The translations under genes and the position numbers were made by a program. Shown here piece after piece: positions 45,701-57,613 of a DNA stretch of 64,000 nucleotides; the stretch's first letter is position 1, and every line of letters begins with the position of its first letter. The DNA comes from Solea solea (lineage: Eukaryota; Chordata; Actinopteri; Pleuronectiformes; Soleidae): positions 26,620,586-26,684,585 of the forward strand of contig NC_081143.1 in assembly GCF_958295425.1 (NCBI RefSeq), given 5' to 3'. Under the pieces are notes generated by a model, which had not been told where the DNA came from, did no database searches, and saw only the letters and a list, made by a program, of their open reading frames with translations.

Positions 45701-47068
45701 AAAGACGAAACTGGTTCGGTGAAAATGTTACAACTGCTTTCTAACATGATTTCTGTCAAGTCTGTGCCTAGTGATATGTTAATGGAATATTTTGGGTTTG
45801 AATTTTTATTTTTTACATTTTCTTCATCCAATATCCATCTCAGCTCTGAAAAATGGTGTTAATCACCTTTTTGTTTTAGCACATTTACCTGGGTTCACAA
45901 ATCCTACTAATTTTAGTGAGATCGGGGCTTTACACTTGTTACAAAGCAGGAGTCGTGTTTCTCTTCTCCCTCGAAAACTCAAGTTCCCGTACAACATTGA
46001 GGACGACTTCCTGCGAGCGGCTCCTCTAAGTCCCTCGCACAGCTGGGAGAAAAAGACGGCACGAAAAAACAAGACCTGGTGCCAAACATGAGCGTGTCAG
46101 GGATGTTCACCCCTGCTCGCTAAACACTCCAGATCAATTTCCTAATGTGACCGGCGCGTTCCCAAAGGTGCGACGGCTTAATATAGAGATAAGCTGCACT
46201 TGTGTTGACAGCCAGGGCCACGATCTGTCTTCATTAAGTCTGCCGCACGTGTGGATTGACTGTGACGAATTGTTTCCCTCTTTACCGCTTTGATCTTCTT
46301 ATCCAACTCGTAACTCTACTTTGTTTTACTAACATTTCATACGTGCAGGCCATTTATAGTCCAAGTACATGACCATTTTACTGATGTGTGTATAAATACT
46401 CACTATATATTGTGATAACCGTGGTTTATGTTCGCAAATGATCATCATTTACACCGAGATTTAATATGCAAGTATGTTTTTATTAGTGTATAATTGCTTT
46501 AAATTATAAATCACTTGATTTTGGTAGCTTTAGATTTTGAGGTAGATCAATTAATCTGTTGGGTTGATTATGTTACGTGCCATGTTTTTAAATAATTGTC
46601 ATTATGTACATTATCATAATCACAGTGATTACAGATTAAGAAGCTTCCTGTGCAAACAAAGAACGACATCCTTTCTGGTATGAGGAGGCCACCGTAGTTC
46701 CCCCAACGTTACTCGAGAAAGAAGGAAGAGCAGAGGAGTTTGTAATTTGCAGTCTCACCATTGGATGTCACTAATTTGTATCCACCGGTTTCCAAGGACG
46801 GGCATTTCTAGCTAAAAATGTCTGATTGGAATATTCTAAATACTCTAAACTCCAAAGCAACAGGAGAAGATAATGCGATGCATTCAAAGACCCTGGTAAA
46901 TTTCATGACTTCTGCGAGACAGACGTTGTGATGGACTTAGAGGAGCAGCTTGAAGATGCATTCAAGGAATCTTGTGAATTTCATGACTTGCAAATACACA
47001 CGCCACCTTGAGATAACCAGTGAGATTTGTTTTCATATCATCTCAGTTTCAGTATTTTACGAGATATT
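45701..47068. other. No gene supported
   Basis: 45960-46090 has overlapping frames on both strands, with no recognised protein. The rest is AT-rich unique sequence. It may be the interior of one long G element (45528-47288), but I cannot prove it. Confidence 0.4.
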
Positions 47069-47288
47069 ACGGGATGGGACGATAGCATTTTTTTGTGTGC
47101 TCAAAAACTCGAGTCTCTACCGATACCGATATTATTCCAATACAGTCATTTTATAACCATTTATGAACTAAGATGCTGTTAAAATTTCCAAGATTCTTAT
47201 TTACATTTTTACAGTCTGTGCATAATGAAGCATGCATCGATTGTATCGGACCAATACAGATACAGACCGATACCGATTCCCATCCCTA
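47069..47288 (+). mobile_element. Family G short inverted-repeat element, 220 bp
   Basis: Left end acgggatgggacgatagc; right end (complement) tagggatgggaatcggta. The interior is rich in ccgataccgata words. No coding capacity. Confidence 0.55.
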
Positions 47289-49224
47289 AATACGAATAGT
47301 CACAGTAACTGATTGACTTTCCATAATCAAGCAAATAAAGGAATATTCATATCTATCCCGACTGGTAACACATTATTTTTCTAGTGAATCTTTTGCTTGA
47401 GTTATGGCGACAAAGGCCTGATGATGGCGCTACACAGAAACTACTCTGAAACCCTGGCTAAAGTGACATGGTCAAAAGGCACCTTGAAAATGTCATGGTC
47501 CATTTGTTTGTTTTTTGACAAACAGGATTTGCACAGGTCACAGCCAGGTGGTTTGGCATGAGCTGGGACCAGAATGCTCACAGAATTGTAAGAAGGAGAT
47601 ATTCTCAAATATGTATTCCGACAGTCTGACCTAAGCCATATAAGAATATGTGACTGTGCTCAGTGCTGCCTGTAAGACTGCCATGGTTATTGCACTTTCA
47701 CCGTCTCTCACAAACACCACACAGTCAAACTCATGATTGCATCACTGTCAAAAAAATAAATAAAATAAAATAATTCAAAAGTGCTTTCAAAGTAGATGAT
47801 GGCAGTCGGCTGCTGGCACAGTGGTTCCCCACAGTAAACGGCAGTTCTTTCAAGCATTTTCTGGCTTTTATAGCGCTCATTCTTGAGAATAATCCTTATA
47901 AAGTTCATAAAGACGGTGTTTTGTTTTTCTTTCTTTGTCTTATCAGCTGTTGGGGGATGAGTTGGTTTGCTGGTGTCACTGCAAAAGTGTAAAGGTCAGA
48001 TAAGCAGGTGAAGCCAAGACAGAAGATGTTTCTTTGCACTGAAGTCTCTGAAGACTCTTAATGATCAAAGGTCAATGCCACAGGGGGGGTTTGTTGGGAA
48101 TAGAATAGAATAACCCCCCGCGACCCTCACGTGGAGGATAAAGTGATAGAAGATGCATAAATGGACACCGGAAAGCAGAGAAATAGAACTTTGCGATTCA
48201 CCAGTGCGCCATGCGTTTGTGGCGTCAACTTCTCGGTACGGTCATTCCTAAACGGTGGAATAACTGCACAGATATGGAAAGTTAAAGTTATCTTGGAAAA
48301 AAGGGCAGAAGCACTCACTCATTGAACAATTATTAACAATTCTACAGGAGGCCTGATAATCAGGATGGTAATAATGGTCTAATGCCTAAATTAAAAGTTA
48401 TAAAACCTGCAAAGAGTGTGCAGAATTATTGCACTTGAGAACCAACCAGAATATTGCACTTAAACAAACAATATAGCTCAGATTTCTCCATGAATCTTAT
48501 GTAAGCATCTTTATATTCAGCAAACACAGTATTGTATATATATATATAATTTATTTTTATTTTTCCTGAAATCCCACAACCAAGTCTAGTTCGTGCCTCT
48601 GGCTGGCCTCATCTCCATGACAACATCAGCTGAGGTTCACGAGTAGCAGTAGTCCGAGCTCAATGATGGACAAAGCATGATTTCTCGGAGACAAAATTGC
48701 CAGTGACATATTCCTATAGGATTGTTACATGATCCATGAAAGACGCACATACCTGCATTAAGTCTGAAGATATGGGATGTAACTGAAAGGGCAAAGCAAC
48801 ACAGGGGAAAAAAAATAAACAACAACAGCCCCTCACATTTTTCAACCCTGGAAATCTAGAAACTCTAAGTCAATCAGTCTGATGACAGAGAAACAGAGAC
48901 GGAAAACCAAGCCTTGGACTCGTTTGTACCTGTTGTAAGAATGGCTGTTGTTTGGGTAGGCAGCTCCAAACTTCAGGACTGTTTCTGTAAATTAATTCAT
49001 CCAAAAAACATTGTGACTGCAAAGTCGTAACAAAATGTTATGTTTGGCAAAGATAAATGAAGCTTCAGGATATGGAACTGGTCAACAAGGAACTCAAAGA
49101 TTAAGTTCAAATGAAGTTGAAAAGTAGAGAACTGAAAATAGTGGCTGAGAAAATGTGGAAATAATTACAATTGTGGATTCAAAATATGGTTTGCTATTGC
49201 ACTGGGTTTAGCATAGCTCTATAA
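47289..49224. other. No gene seen; SINE tail fragment
   Basis: 48110-48170 (cccccgcgaccctcacgtgg, aggataaagtgatagaag) matches the 3' tail of the SINE at 35713-36052. (TA)n at 48533-48550. Otherwise unremarkable. Confidence 0.55.
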
Positions 49225-49790
49225 AACTCTATAAAAACCCTTACTGAGCTTTACTAGCAGTTTACCATTAACTTGTGAGTAACTGCACCTGCTCCAACAC
49301 TACTGTGTTTGGTTTGCTAGCTAGCTGAGACGTCTTTGTCCACAAAAATGCGTCTCATCTCGATGTGTAAATGAGGTTGCTGTGAGGCTGTAGTACCACT
49401 GATAGAGAAAGAGGGAGACAGAGAGCAGGACTGCAGTTATACCAGCTCTAAGTTTGTGTTCAGTACGCTGTTAAACTGACGAAATTAGCGAAAAACGTTT
49501 TCATACCAAAGCGTTGACATGTCTTTTCTGTACAAATACTGATGAACAGCGACGTCTAAAGCGAGAAGGTCCAAAGCAGATTAACGCCACTTTTGTTGAA
49601 CAGGAGGTCTGATACCAGTGCATTCACAATAATATTCTAGTCCTACACAGATAAAGAGCAATGCCTCTGGACTTTGGTCCCCACTAAAGTGCTCCTCCAG
49701 TGGACACACACCAAGCATCTCAGAGCAGAAGATGCTGCTGAATTTACCCTGATTTGAAACCCATATTTTTTAACAACCTCTTTAACAACA
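49225..49790 (+). repeat. Family J duplicate, copy 1
   Basis: Shares a nearly identical core with 55555-56010: ctgtgaggctgtagtaccac, tgatagagaaagagggagac, agagagcaggac. Flanking matches on both sides (gcacctgctccaacactact; tttggtccccactaaagtg; gatttgaaaccc) are in the same order. Confidence 0.7.
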
Positions 49791-49865
49791 ATCTCAAGGA
49801 GTCCTTTCTTCTTTTACACTTGTCCTTTGACACGTACATATGTCTTTACAAGGTGTTTTGAAGTG

Positions 49866-49999
49866 AAAATGAAGGGAAGATGGGATAAAATAGGAGACAT
49901 GGAGAGAAGGGGAAGAGGAGGGAGTAGACAAGGAAAGGAAGGAGATGAGAGACTAAGGAATACACAGCTAGTAAGAGAAGAGAAGGGAGGGGAGAGTGA
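49866..49999. repeat. Purine-rich (G/A) tract
   Basis: About 130 bp, strongly G/A-biased on the plus strand (gggaagaggagggagtagac and similar). The complementary frames give Ser/Pro/Leu-rich low-complexity peptides. Confidence 0.8.
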
Positions 50000-50394
50000 A
50001 ATAGTGGAGTGCAGAGATGGATAATGATCAATTGACCACAGCCTTTGGCAGAATGCAAACCCCTCTAATACTGAAAAGACTCTCCTCACCTTTTAATGAG
50101 GCTGAGGGACAAGAAAGTCGAGAGAAACCCTGACAAACCCGGCAATGAACTAGCTCTGTGGGTTTTTAAGAGGATACATGTTTTGAACAGGATGTGAGGC
50201 ACTGGGTGTTCACGGGTGAACACGATGGGTTTATTTCTACATAATTTGCAATGGGTTAACAGAAAAGGAATAACTGAATGCATGCTACCATAGTGAGACG
50301 GCAGAGCAGCTGGAGGATGATTGCATGATTGTGCATGATTATTATCATTATTACGTTATTACAAATAGAAAATAATTTATATCATGAATCTTCT

Positions 50395-50515
50395 TTTACC
50401 CGAGTACGTAACCTGGTTGGAACAAGGGCCAAGAGTTTACATGTTCTCGGGTGTGCTCGGGTTTTCTCCTCCCAGTCCAAAAACATGCAGATTTGGGAAT
50501 TAGGGACACTGTAAA
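50395..50515 (+). mobile_element. SINE fragment (head border and body)
   Basis: acctggttggaacaagggcc, acatgttctcgggtgtgct, ctcccagtccaaaaacatgc and ttgggaattagggacact match the 35.7-kb SINE, with deletions. Confidence 0.75.
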
Positions 50516-50519
50516 ATCA

Positions 50520-50728
50520 GTGGTTTCAAACTCACGGCGTGGGCCACATACAGCCCATTGATCGATTTTATGTGGCCCGTCACTTATTAAATGTTTGTTT
50601 TTGACATTTACAGATTAATTTCGCATCATAAAGAATTGTGAATCATATGTCATTGCGAATGAAAATAAACACCTTTATTTCGAATTAAATTCAAATATCG
50701 TAACAAATGTTATGCAATATCATGAGGT
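50520..50728 (+). repeat. Repeat fragment with CAAACTCACGGCGTGGGCC start
   Basis: The opening ttcaaactcacggcgtggg and gattttatgtggcccgtc resemble the terminus of a widespread vertebrate hAT-type repeat. The rest is AT-rich. Confidence 0.45.
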
Positions 50729-50850
50729 GCGACGGTAGATCAGTGGTAGAGTGAGTCATCTTTCACCTGTAGTGGCAAAACTGTGTGTGCTGTAAAGCAG
50801 CTTTGAGTGGTCATCAAGACTAGAAATGCCATTTACCATGATGGAATATT
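50729..50850 (+). mobile_element. SINE remnant with degraded A box
   Basis: tagatcagtggtagagtgag corresponds to the head of the SINE at 22141. The tail gctttgagtggtcatcaaga ends in tagaaatgcc. The middle, including the B box, is deleted. Confidence 0.65.
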
Positions 50851-50984
50851 GAGATATCCTTTTTAAGCTAATGTCGACCACCCTGAGTGAACAGGTGTTT
50901 GGGTTTCTTCACTTGACTGCCCCCGACGGACCAGGCTTGAAGCTCAAGTGGCCTCCAGGTCATTTGACCCCTACTCCAAATTGA

Positions 50985-51432
50985 CCGTAGGGTGTGAGCG
51001 TGGATGGTTGTTTGTCTCTATTGGCTAAATACTCCAGACTCCTGTGTTAAATGTTGAGATTTTTGACATTTCCTTGGTAGTTGTTGGAGATTAACCCATG
51101 TTTTTAGGATTGTTAAGTCTTTATAACTGATCTACAGTTTGGCGCTGTTTGGCTTAATTCTTGCGTCTCTTCCTGTGACAGCACAGTCTGGCAACGTCAC
51201 GCATAACCTCAGCTAGCAGCTTGGAACCTCACCAGAGCAGGTACTAAAAAAAATTCCACTATGCTAGTGGAAATGCAGCTTAACCGTGCCGAGGCGAGTT
51301 GAGCCGGTGGAAACACGCCATATGTGTCCCTATGATGGACTGGTGATCTATCCACGGTGTACCCGCCTTTCGCCCTTTGTCAGCTGGGACTGGCACCAGC
51401 GATAAAGCGTAAGAAGCTGAGTGAGTGAGTGA
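50985..51432 (+). mobile_element. SINE body interrupted by an A element
   Basis: 50985-51026 (aaattgaccgtagggtgtga, ggttgtttgtctctat) continues at 51318-51432 (atgtgtccctatgatggact, tatccacggtgtacccgcc, ctttgtcagctgggac, gagtgagtgagtgag). The gap is exactly filled by the A-family element. Confidence 0.8.
51027..51317 (+). mobile_element. Family A element, 5'-truncated, nested in a SINE
   Basis: actgatctacagtttgg, agcttggaacctcaccagag and caggtac match 62320-62462. The right end ggtggaaacacgcca is the inverted partner of the left end tggcgcttttccatt found at 61895. Confidence 0.75.
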
Positions 51433-51659
51433 GAGTGAATATTTCTTTTAAAACGTCTACTATTTTCCCACTTAAAACGTCTTCAATGTGGAATAACTTA
51501 CTGCAATCGTCTCCTAAAAGTGTGCAGATGAGAACCATCGTGAAAGTCAGCAGATTTCCACTTTATAAAAAACAGGATCAACAAACCATTACGTGCTAGT
51601 GCTGCTGCAGAAATAAAACACACACACACACAAACACAAAACGGCGTCTGCTTGCTTAG

Positions 51660-52200
51660 CACTACAGAAGCAGAATTGTCATTTAATTCAACATCTAGCA
51701 GATGGGCGTTTGATTACCCTCATGGCAGGGGTAATGAAATCTGCCCCGCATCATCTTTGGATGCTTCTAACAAGCAGTGGCCATCTGCCATGGAGAAATG
51801 ACTGATGTTTTACTTTGAGGGTTGAGTGTGATTACAGTTAAAGACGGACAGCGAGGCAAGAACCGCGTTATAAAAAACAGCCCATTAAAGGGCCACCGCT
51901 GGCCCGGTCGCTGATACGGATATCCCACGCTGCCTGGAGAGGGACACAAACTGTGCGAGGAGAGCGGGCCATTACAGGAGGAGACAGGGGGGAGGGGAGG
52001 GGAGGGCGGGGGAGCCATTAGCTGAAGACTGAGGGAGGAGAGCGGGACATTAATGGTACGTACCGACAACCATCCGAGTAATTAGTGCAGATTGAGAGGT
52101 GCGGTTCCGCGCATTCACAAGCAATCAAGGCCAAGATGAAGGGCAATGGACGCGACAGTGACACGGGGAGACATATTGGCGTGAGGGAACGCTGAGCAAC
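51660..52200. other. Candidate conserved non-coding element
   Basis: About 540 bp without repeats. It is GC-balanced with many TAAT-type cores (gtcatttaattcaac, gtaatgaaatctgc, cattaatggtacg, gtaattagtgcag) and GC-rich words. It stands out sharply from its surroundings. Enhancer identity is an inference; no conservation data are available here. Confidence 0.35.
51987..52013 (+). other. G-run cluster compatible with a G-quadruplex
   Basis: Five G-runs of 3-6 separated by single bases lie in 27 bp of the plus strand. On the rptor transcript the same place is a C-rich run. Confidence 0.7.
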
Positions 52201-53245
52201 AGCTGACAGAGCAGCTCCGGCTCAGTGTTGTGACATAAGGACGCTCCATTCTTCACTAATGACAGAGGGGACATGAAGACGGATGTCACAATCTGCTGAG
52301 GACATAATTGGAAGAACCCACTCTTTAATTGAAGCCATTTTAGAAGGACTTGATCTTATATTAGACTGTGAAACCTCATCTGCTGCTGCTACGAAGAGTC
52401 TGCTGTACGTTTGGTGTTGTGACTGCAATTATCCTTTTAAATCTATAAAAACACATCTACACCAAGATCACTAAGAGAGAACACAGTCAGTCGATTCTAG
52501 ATAAAAGCACCTCTTTAATTGTTGTTCTCATCTTCCGTGAACAACAGGTAATAAAAGCTAAATTTCTGTATTTACGCCGTGCACTCAGGGAAAAACGTTT
52601 GTGTCACGGTTCCTTGCACGTCGGCGTAAATGCAGCAAAGGCATTAGTCTGTGCTAGGATGCATTTTTCTTATAAAGGGTGGTTTAATCGACCACAATAA
52701 ATAAAAGACACCCACCTCCTTTTACTTACTTTACATTTTAAATGCTAGTCATTTGTTATGTGACATTCAGGTAAAGAATCACCAACAAAAGAAAAATGGA
52801 CTCATAAAACAAAGAGAAAAAAACCTGTCGTTGTTCTGTCGTTGTCAGACGGGAGAGAAAATCTTTACTGCACAGGTTTCCATTTAAATTAAAGGCGGAT
52901 ATTTGCACTTTTGTATTCACCTTCTTATCAGTCAATGATTACACATTACAATTTTTGTTCTCAGAGAGTTGACAAATGCTCCAAGGTCACTAAACCTTTT
53001 TTATGATGCATTTCATACATTTTATACTATAATCTAAACATTATTAAGTGTATAAGTGCCCTGCAGTGAAGACAGACCATAACCGTTAGTAATACATGAT
53101 AAATGACAAAATTACCTGTTACGTCTACATTTTATCAGCTAGAGGAAATTATATATTATATATATATATAAATTATATCCCAGTCATATATCAGCTATTG
53201 GCTGAACTGATTTCTAGAGATTGATATCAGCTTTGGCTCTAGATC
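52201..53245. other. No gene seen
   Basis: AT-rich unique sequence with a (TA)n stretch at 53150-53172. No exon. Confidence 0.5.
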
Positions 53246-53525
53246 AATTAAATTGAATACAATTTATTTGTATAGTGCCAAATCACAACATAGTAAGGCA
53301 GAAACCTTTACAACATTATAGAGAGCACAGAAACCCAACAATTCACACAATGGGCAAACACTAGGCATCAGTGGAGAGAGAAAAAACTCCCTTTTACCAG
53401 AAAGAAATCTGACAGAACCAGACTCAAAGATGTGCGGCCATCTGCCGAGATAAGGTTGGGGTGAAAGGAAAAATGGGGGACAGAGGAGAAGAAGGGGGGA
53501 AAGAGAAAGGACAACAGGGAGATGA
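53246..53525 (+). mobile_element. Teleost interspersed repeat (AATTTATTTGTATAGTGCCAAATCACAA type)
   Basis: caatttatttgtatagtgcc, aaatcacaacatagtaagg, agagaaaaaactccctttta, ccagaaagaaatctgacag, ggccatctgccgagataagg. These phrases occur together in the same order in a highly repeated fish element. Class not assigned. Confidence 0.65.
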
Positions 53526-53883
53526 GGTATTTTGGTTCAACTTTCCAAAATTTGGTAGAAACAACTGTTTTTCTCTTGAAAATTCAGAAAGTGTAAGTAC
53601 ATTTCAATCATGTGACTGCTAAACATCATTGTTTTTATTTTAATCTGTTTCCAGCGCACTCATTTACATTTATCTTTTGTTGATACTCCCTCAGGCATAA
53701 AATGAAAATGTGTAAACCCATTTTCTGAAAGTTCGGATGATTCTAGGATGTTTTTGTTTGTTTTGCTTCTTATGTGTTTTTACTATTTATGTCTTTATTT
53801 TTTTATTTGATGTCATTCTGTACAGCGCTTTGGTCAACCTCAGTTAAATGTGCTCTATTAATAAATTGGAGTTACGTCGTACA

Positions 53884-54280
53884 TTGGGGGTGTGAATCAC
53901 AGGGTAACCTCACGATACAATATGCGATACATGGTCCATGATACCAATAATATCATGTGATGATCAACATATTGTGAGACAATCATATAGCGATACATCA
54001 CGATATTTGTCTAACCGAAGAAAACAAAACGTTAACGTGAAAAAGTTAAACGTGGAGGATTACTTCATCTCTTGGCGTAGATTTCTCCAGTATTATCCCG
54101 CTGTAAAATCACTCTTCTTCGGACACCGTGAGGAGATGTGAAGTAGCAACGTCCGGCGAGACCTTCGAGCGCCTTCATTAATCAATTAAAATATTGACAT
54201 TTGTGCCGACATATCGATTATCATATTGCAAGAGAAAGGACAAGGCTATATCACCAAGTCAATATTTTGACCCACCCTAT
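53884..54280 (-). mobile_element. Family F non-autonomous DNA element
   Basis: Ends ttgggggtgtgaatcacag and (complement) atagggtgggtcaaaatatt. Internal phrases match the 27.7-kb copy (gcgatacatcacgatatttg, gaagaaaacaaaacgttaac, ccgtgaggagatgtgaagta). Confidence 0.72.
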
Positions 54281-55554
54281 TATAGTATGTAACACACTGT
54301 ATGTGTTTTTACAGGCAGAAAAAACACAACAGGAAAAAAAAAATATATATATATATATATATATTCTACCTCATCTGTTGACATTTAAAGGGTACAATCC
54401 ATGCTCCGAGGTGATGTATTCTCGCAGCATGTCTCGGCACTTCATCATAACTAATCCTCCCTAAACCTTAGGCAAACTCTTTACACCGATACATGTGCCG
54501 CTTTATGTACAGTAGCTCTCGTCACTTCACACTCGCCTTCATCCATATGGAAAAGACTCTGCTCGGTCGTTAATAAAACAGAAAATCACGAGCTGTCAAA
54601 GCGGTGCGTTGTTAGCTCCCGGTTATTAATGGAAACATTTCATCATATATATTTTTTTTTAATTTAACATACACGTAGGTTTTACCTGGGTGTCAAAAAT
54701 GCTGATGCACCACTAGATGACAGCCTTTGCGTAGTCCCTTCCCTTTTTTACCAGAAAGTTGTTTCAAAAAGTGCAAGAACAAGAACTATGAGTTATTTAA
54801 TAAGGCATTCTCCTCAGGACTGGACACATTTGAGAGACACTGGAACTCAAAAAGGGACAGGAGAAAAGAGCTGTTGAATGTAATATAACAGTTATGGCTG
54901 GATGAGTAGAGCTGTGTTAATAATAAAGGACAGGAACACGTCGACCACAGGCTGTGGATGATCAGTGTGCAGAGGGAAAAAGCCTGGTGTCGCGCAGCGA
55001 AGTGACTCACAAAGACACAAAAATGTCTTCACGGATGGAGGTTTTCTGTCGCCACTCTGCTCCTCCACGGTTCAAATTTCAGAGAGTCTCTGCTGCTGAT
55101 TGGATCCAGGCCCACTTTGCACCATTGCCCTTCAACACACACACACACACAAGCACACAAACACGCTCCGCTTCCCACATTCTGCTTAACGAGAGGCTTG
55201 CTTGCGATCGGTGTGTGGACACATTTCAAACACGTGGCCCGAGATATAAATGGATAAAAATGGAGGTGGGTGGTGTCTCTTTAATCTCTGTCCGCTGAGT
55301 CACATCCTGACCTCCTGTGTTGTCCCATCCTGCTATGGATCCACTACACAAGATTCATGCCAATACATTCACCGTCACACACACACACACACACACACAC
55401 TCAGGATGTAACAATAATAGCCACATGGCACGGCTCAGTCACAGGTGAGTCAGCGAGAATTTAAGACACCACTGAACAGGAACTTAACATTCACACACCT
55501 GTGCACTTTACTGACATATATAATTACAACTGGAGTAAAAGAATTCTGGAGTTA
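54281..55554. other. No gene supported; microsatellites
   Basis: (TA)n at 54343-54364, (CA)n at 55134-55151 and 55376-55400. The frame at 54954-55298 has no recognisable domain and runs through a CA repeat. Confidence 0.5.
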
Positions 55555-56010
55555 AGACTGAAAAAAACCAGTTCCTCTCCATTCTTTTACTCAGGATTCC
55601 TTGAGTTTACCCGTTAACTCTTCACCTGCTCCTACACTACTGTCATACTTTGATGCAAAAAAGCTGTGACACTTTATTTAAAATTCCTTGAGATGAGGAA
55701 ATGAAATGGAGAAGAGGAACACAAAGAAGAGCATACTCCTGCTGTGAGGCTGCAGTACCACTGATAGAGAAAGAGGGAGACAGAGAGCAGGACAGTAGCT
55801 AAACCAGCTCTGTGTTTGTGTACAGCACAGTTTGTCGTTAAACTACAACTTAAATGGTGAGAATGTAGCTTCTCTACATGTTTGTTGAACAGGAAGTTTG
55901 ATACTGGTGCATTTTTTTTATATTCCATACAAACAGCAATGTTGGTCCCCACTAAAGCGTGTTTCAGAGATTGTTACATGATTTGAAACCTAATTTGTAA
56001 AACACTTAAG
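55555..56010 (+). repeat. Family J duplicate, copy 2
   Basis: Counterpart of 49225-49790, same orientation, about 6.3 kb away. The core of about 55 bp is nearly unchanged, while the flanks are diverged and carry indels. Confidence 0.7.
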
Positions 56011-56183
56011 TGGTTAGAAGAGATATTTAATCACTTTACAGGGAAATTTGTCTCTACAGAATATAGCTGTATCAAAGAAGTAGCCACGGCATCGTAAATA
56101 ATAACTATATTTTATGTCCGACACATCTGTCGGTGCAAGTGAATTTTCGATTTCTCTCAAATTTCTGGAGATTACAATTGATT

Positions 56184-57613
56184 ATGGCTGGAGGATATGG
56201 CCAAAAACATGATTAAACATTTTTAAATCACGATGATTATTCAAAAACTGAACACTGAATATTGTAAAGGCCACTTAATTGTGATTCTCTATGGTCAGGA
56301 AAACAACAAACACATGTGTGATCCATATATATTGAAGAAATACGATATTGATAATGAAGAAAATTAACTTCAATTGAATTCATGGTTGTGACATTTGTCA
56401 CGTGACCATTTTTCCTACAAAGAGTGGGAAAGAAAAAAGACGGAGAATAAATTTGGATACGGCACAACCATTATAATTTGAACGTTAATTCCTTCCGTAC
56501 AACAATTTCATGCGTAGCGCCTCGTAACATCTCACTTCCATCAAATTAAATCCACAACAGCTGTTAACGGCACAGTTATCTGCATTCATCTGTGCCCCGC
56601 CCCCCTCTCCTCTTAACAACGTTCTGAATTCTCTCTTTGGTTTTCTCACCAGTGTTTGCTTTGTAAAAGCCTGTGAATCTCCTTCATCTCACTTCATGGA
56701 AACACAGCGAGGCACGTTCGTTCATTCGTCTCTATGATTTGCTTAGAGCTGCACTAATCACTGTGTCGGAGGAAATCACTGGGTCTAACGTGAGAAAAAG
56801 AAAAAAAACCACACTGAAATCACCAAGTCCACAAATATGCCAATTGGTTTTTCTTGCTGAAGAAGACACTGAAGCGTCGAGCAGCTAAAGATAGTGGGAT
56901 ATTTCCCTCAGGAGTTGGTCGAAAATCAAGATAAAATTGGAGTGAACGCAGGGCAAATGTTGGGGAACTGTCCAGAGACGTCCATCAAAATGAATGTCAA
57001 ATGTCTGATGATGTGTAAAGAGGAATTCTTGGGAAATTAATGTTAGGATTTTTATTGTTTTAGGAACGCTTTATCGAGCATACAGTATAATTATTTCTCA
57101 ATCACTTTATTGGAACACATATAGAAAACACAAGGAACATTTATGCAGTTTTTAAATAAATCTTTCAAAAAAAAAACACAAACCTGCTTCTTCAGGTTAT
57201 TGAAGTGTCAAATATTTAGTGTGACCTGCTCTTACACTTGAACCTGGCTCTCTTAAACCTGGAGTGGAATCCACTTATTTTTATGTATTTGTGTTATCGC
57301 AGAATTTGACCAGATTTATAGTTTCTTACACACGTAAATATCCTTCATTTAATATTAAAAAGCCATAAAAAGAAATAAAGCAGCCATTATCGGGAATTAA
57401 ACTGTATTTTAAGAAAGTAATACAGATCATAAACAGTAGATATTTAATTTTATAGAGTGTGTTTACAGTGTATTGTCACTCTTGCTCTTTGATGAGTGCA
57501 GAGAAATAACCTGTGTGCAGCTTTATAGCCACATATATCTCATTATTTATAAGCCATATTGATGGAAAAAAAAGTATATCGTGATAAGATATCTTCCCAC
57601 ATTGCCCAGCCTA
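56184..57613 (+). mobile_element. Family K DNA element (probable), 1.4 kb
   Basis: The left end tatggctggaggatatggcc and right end (complement) ctaggctgggcaatgtggg share ggctgg and atntgg spacing as imperfect inverted repeats. Subterminal sequence is rich in atcacgat words. No transposase frame is recognisable. The two ends could belong to separate copies. Confidence 0.5.

Noticed and set aside
45528..47288. Single 1.76-kb G-family transposon
   Set aside because: The right 220 bp form a self-contained inverted-repeat element, so I list two pieces and not one long element; the long version remains possible.
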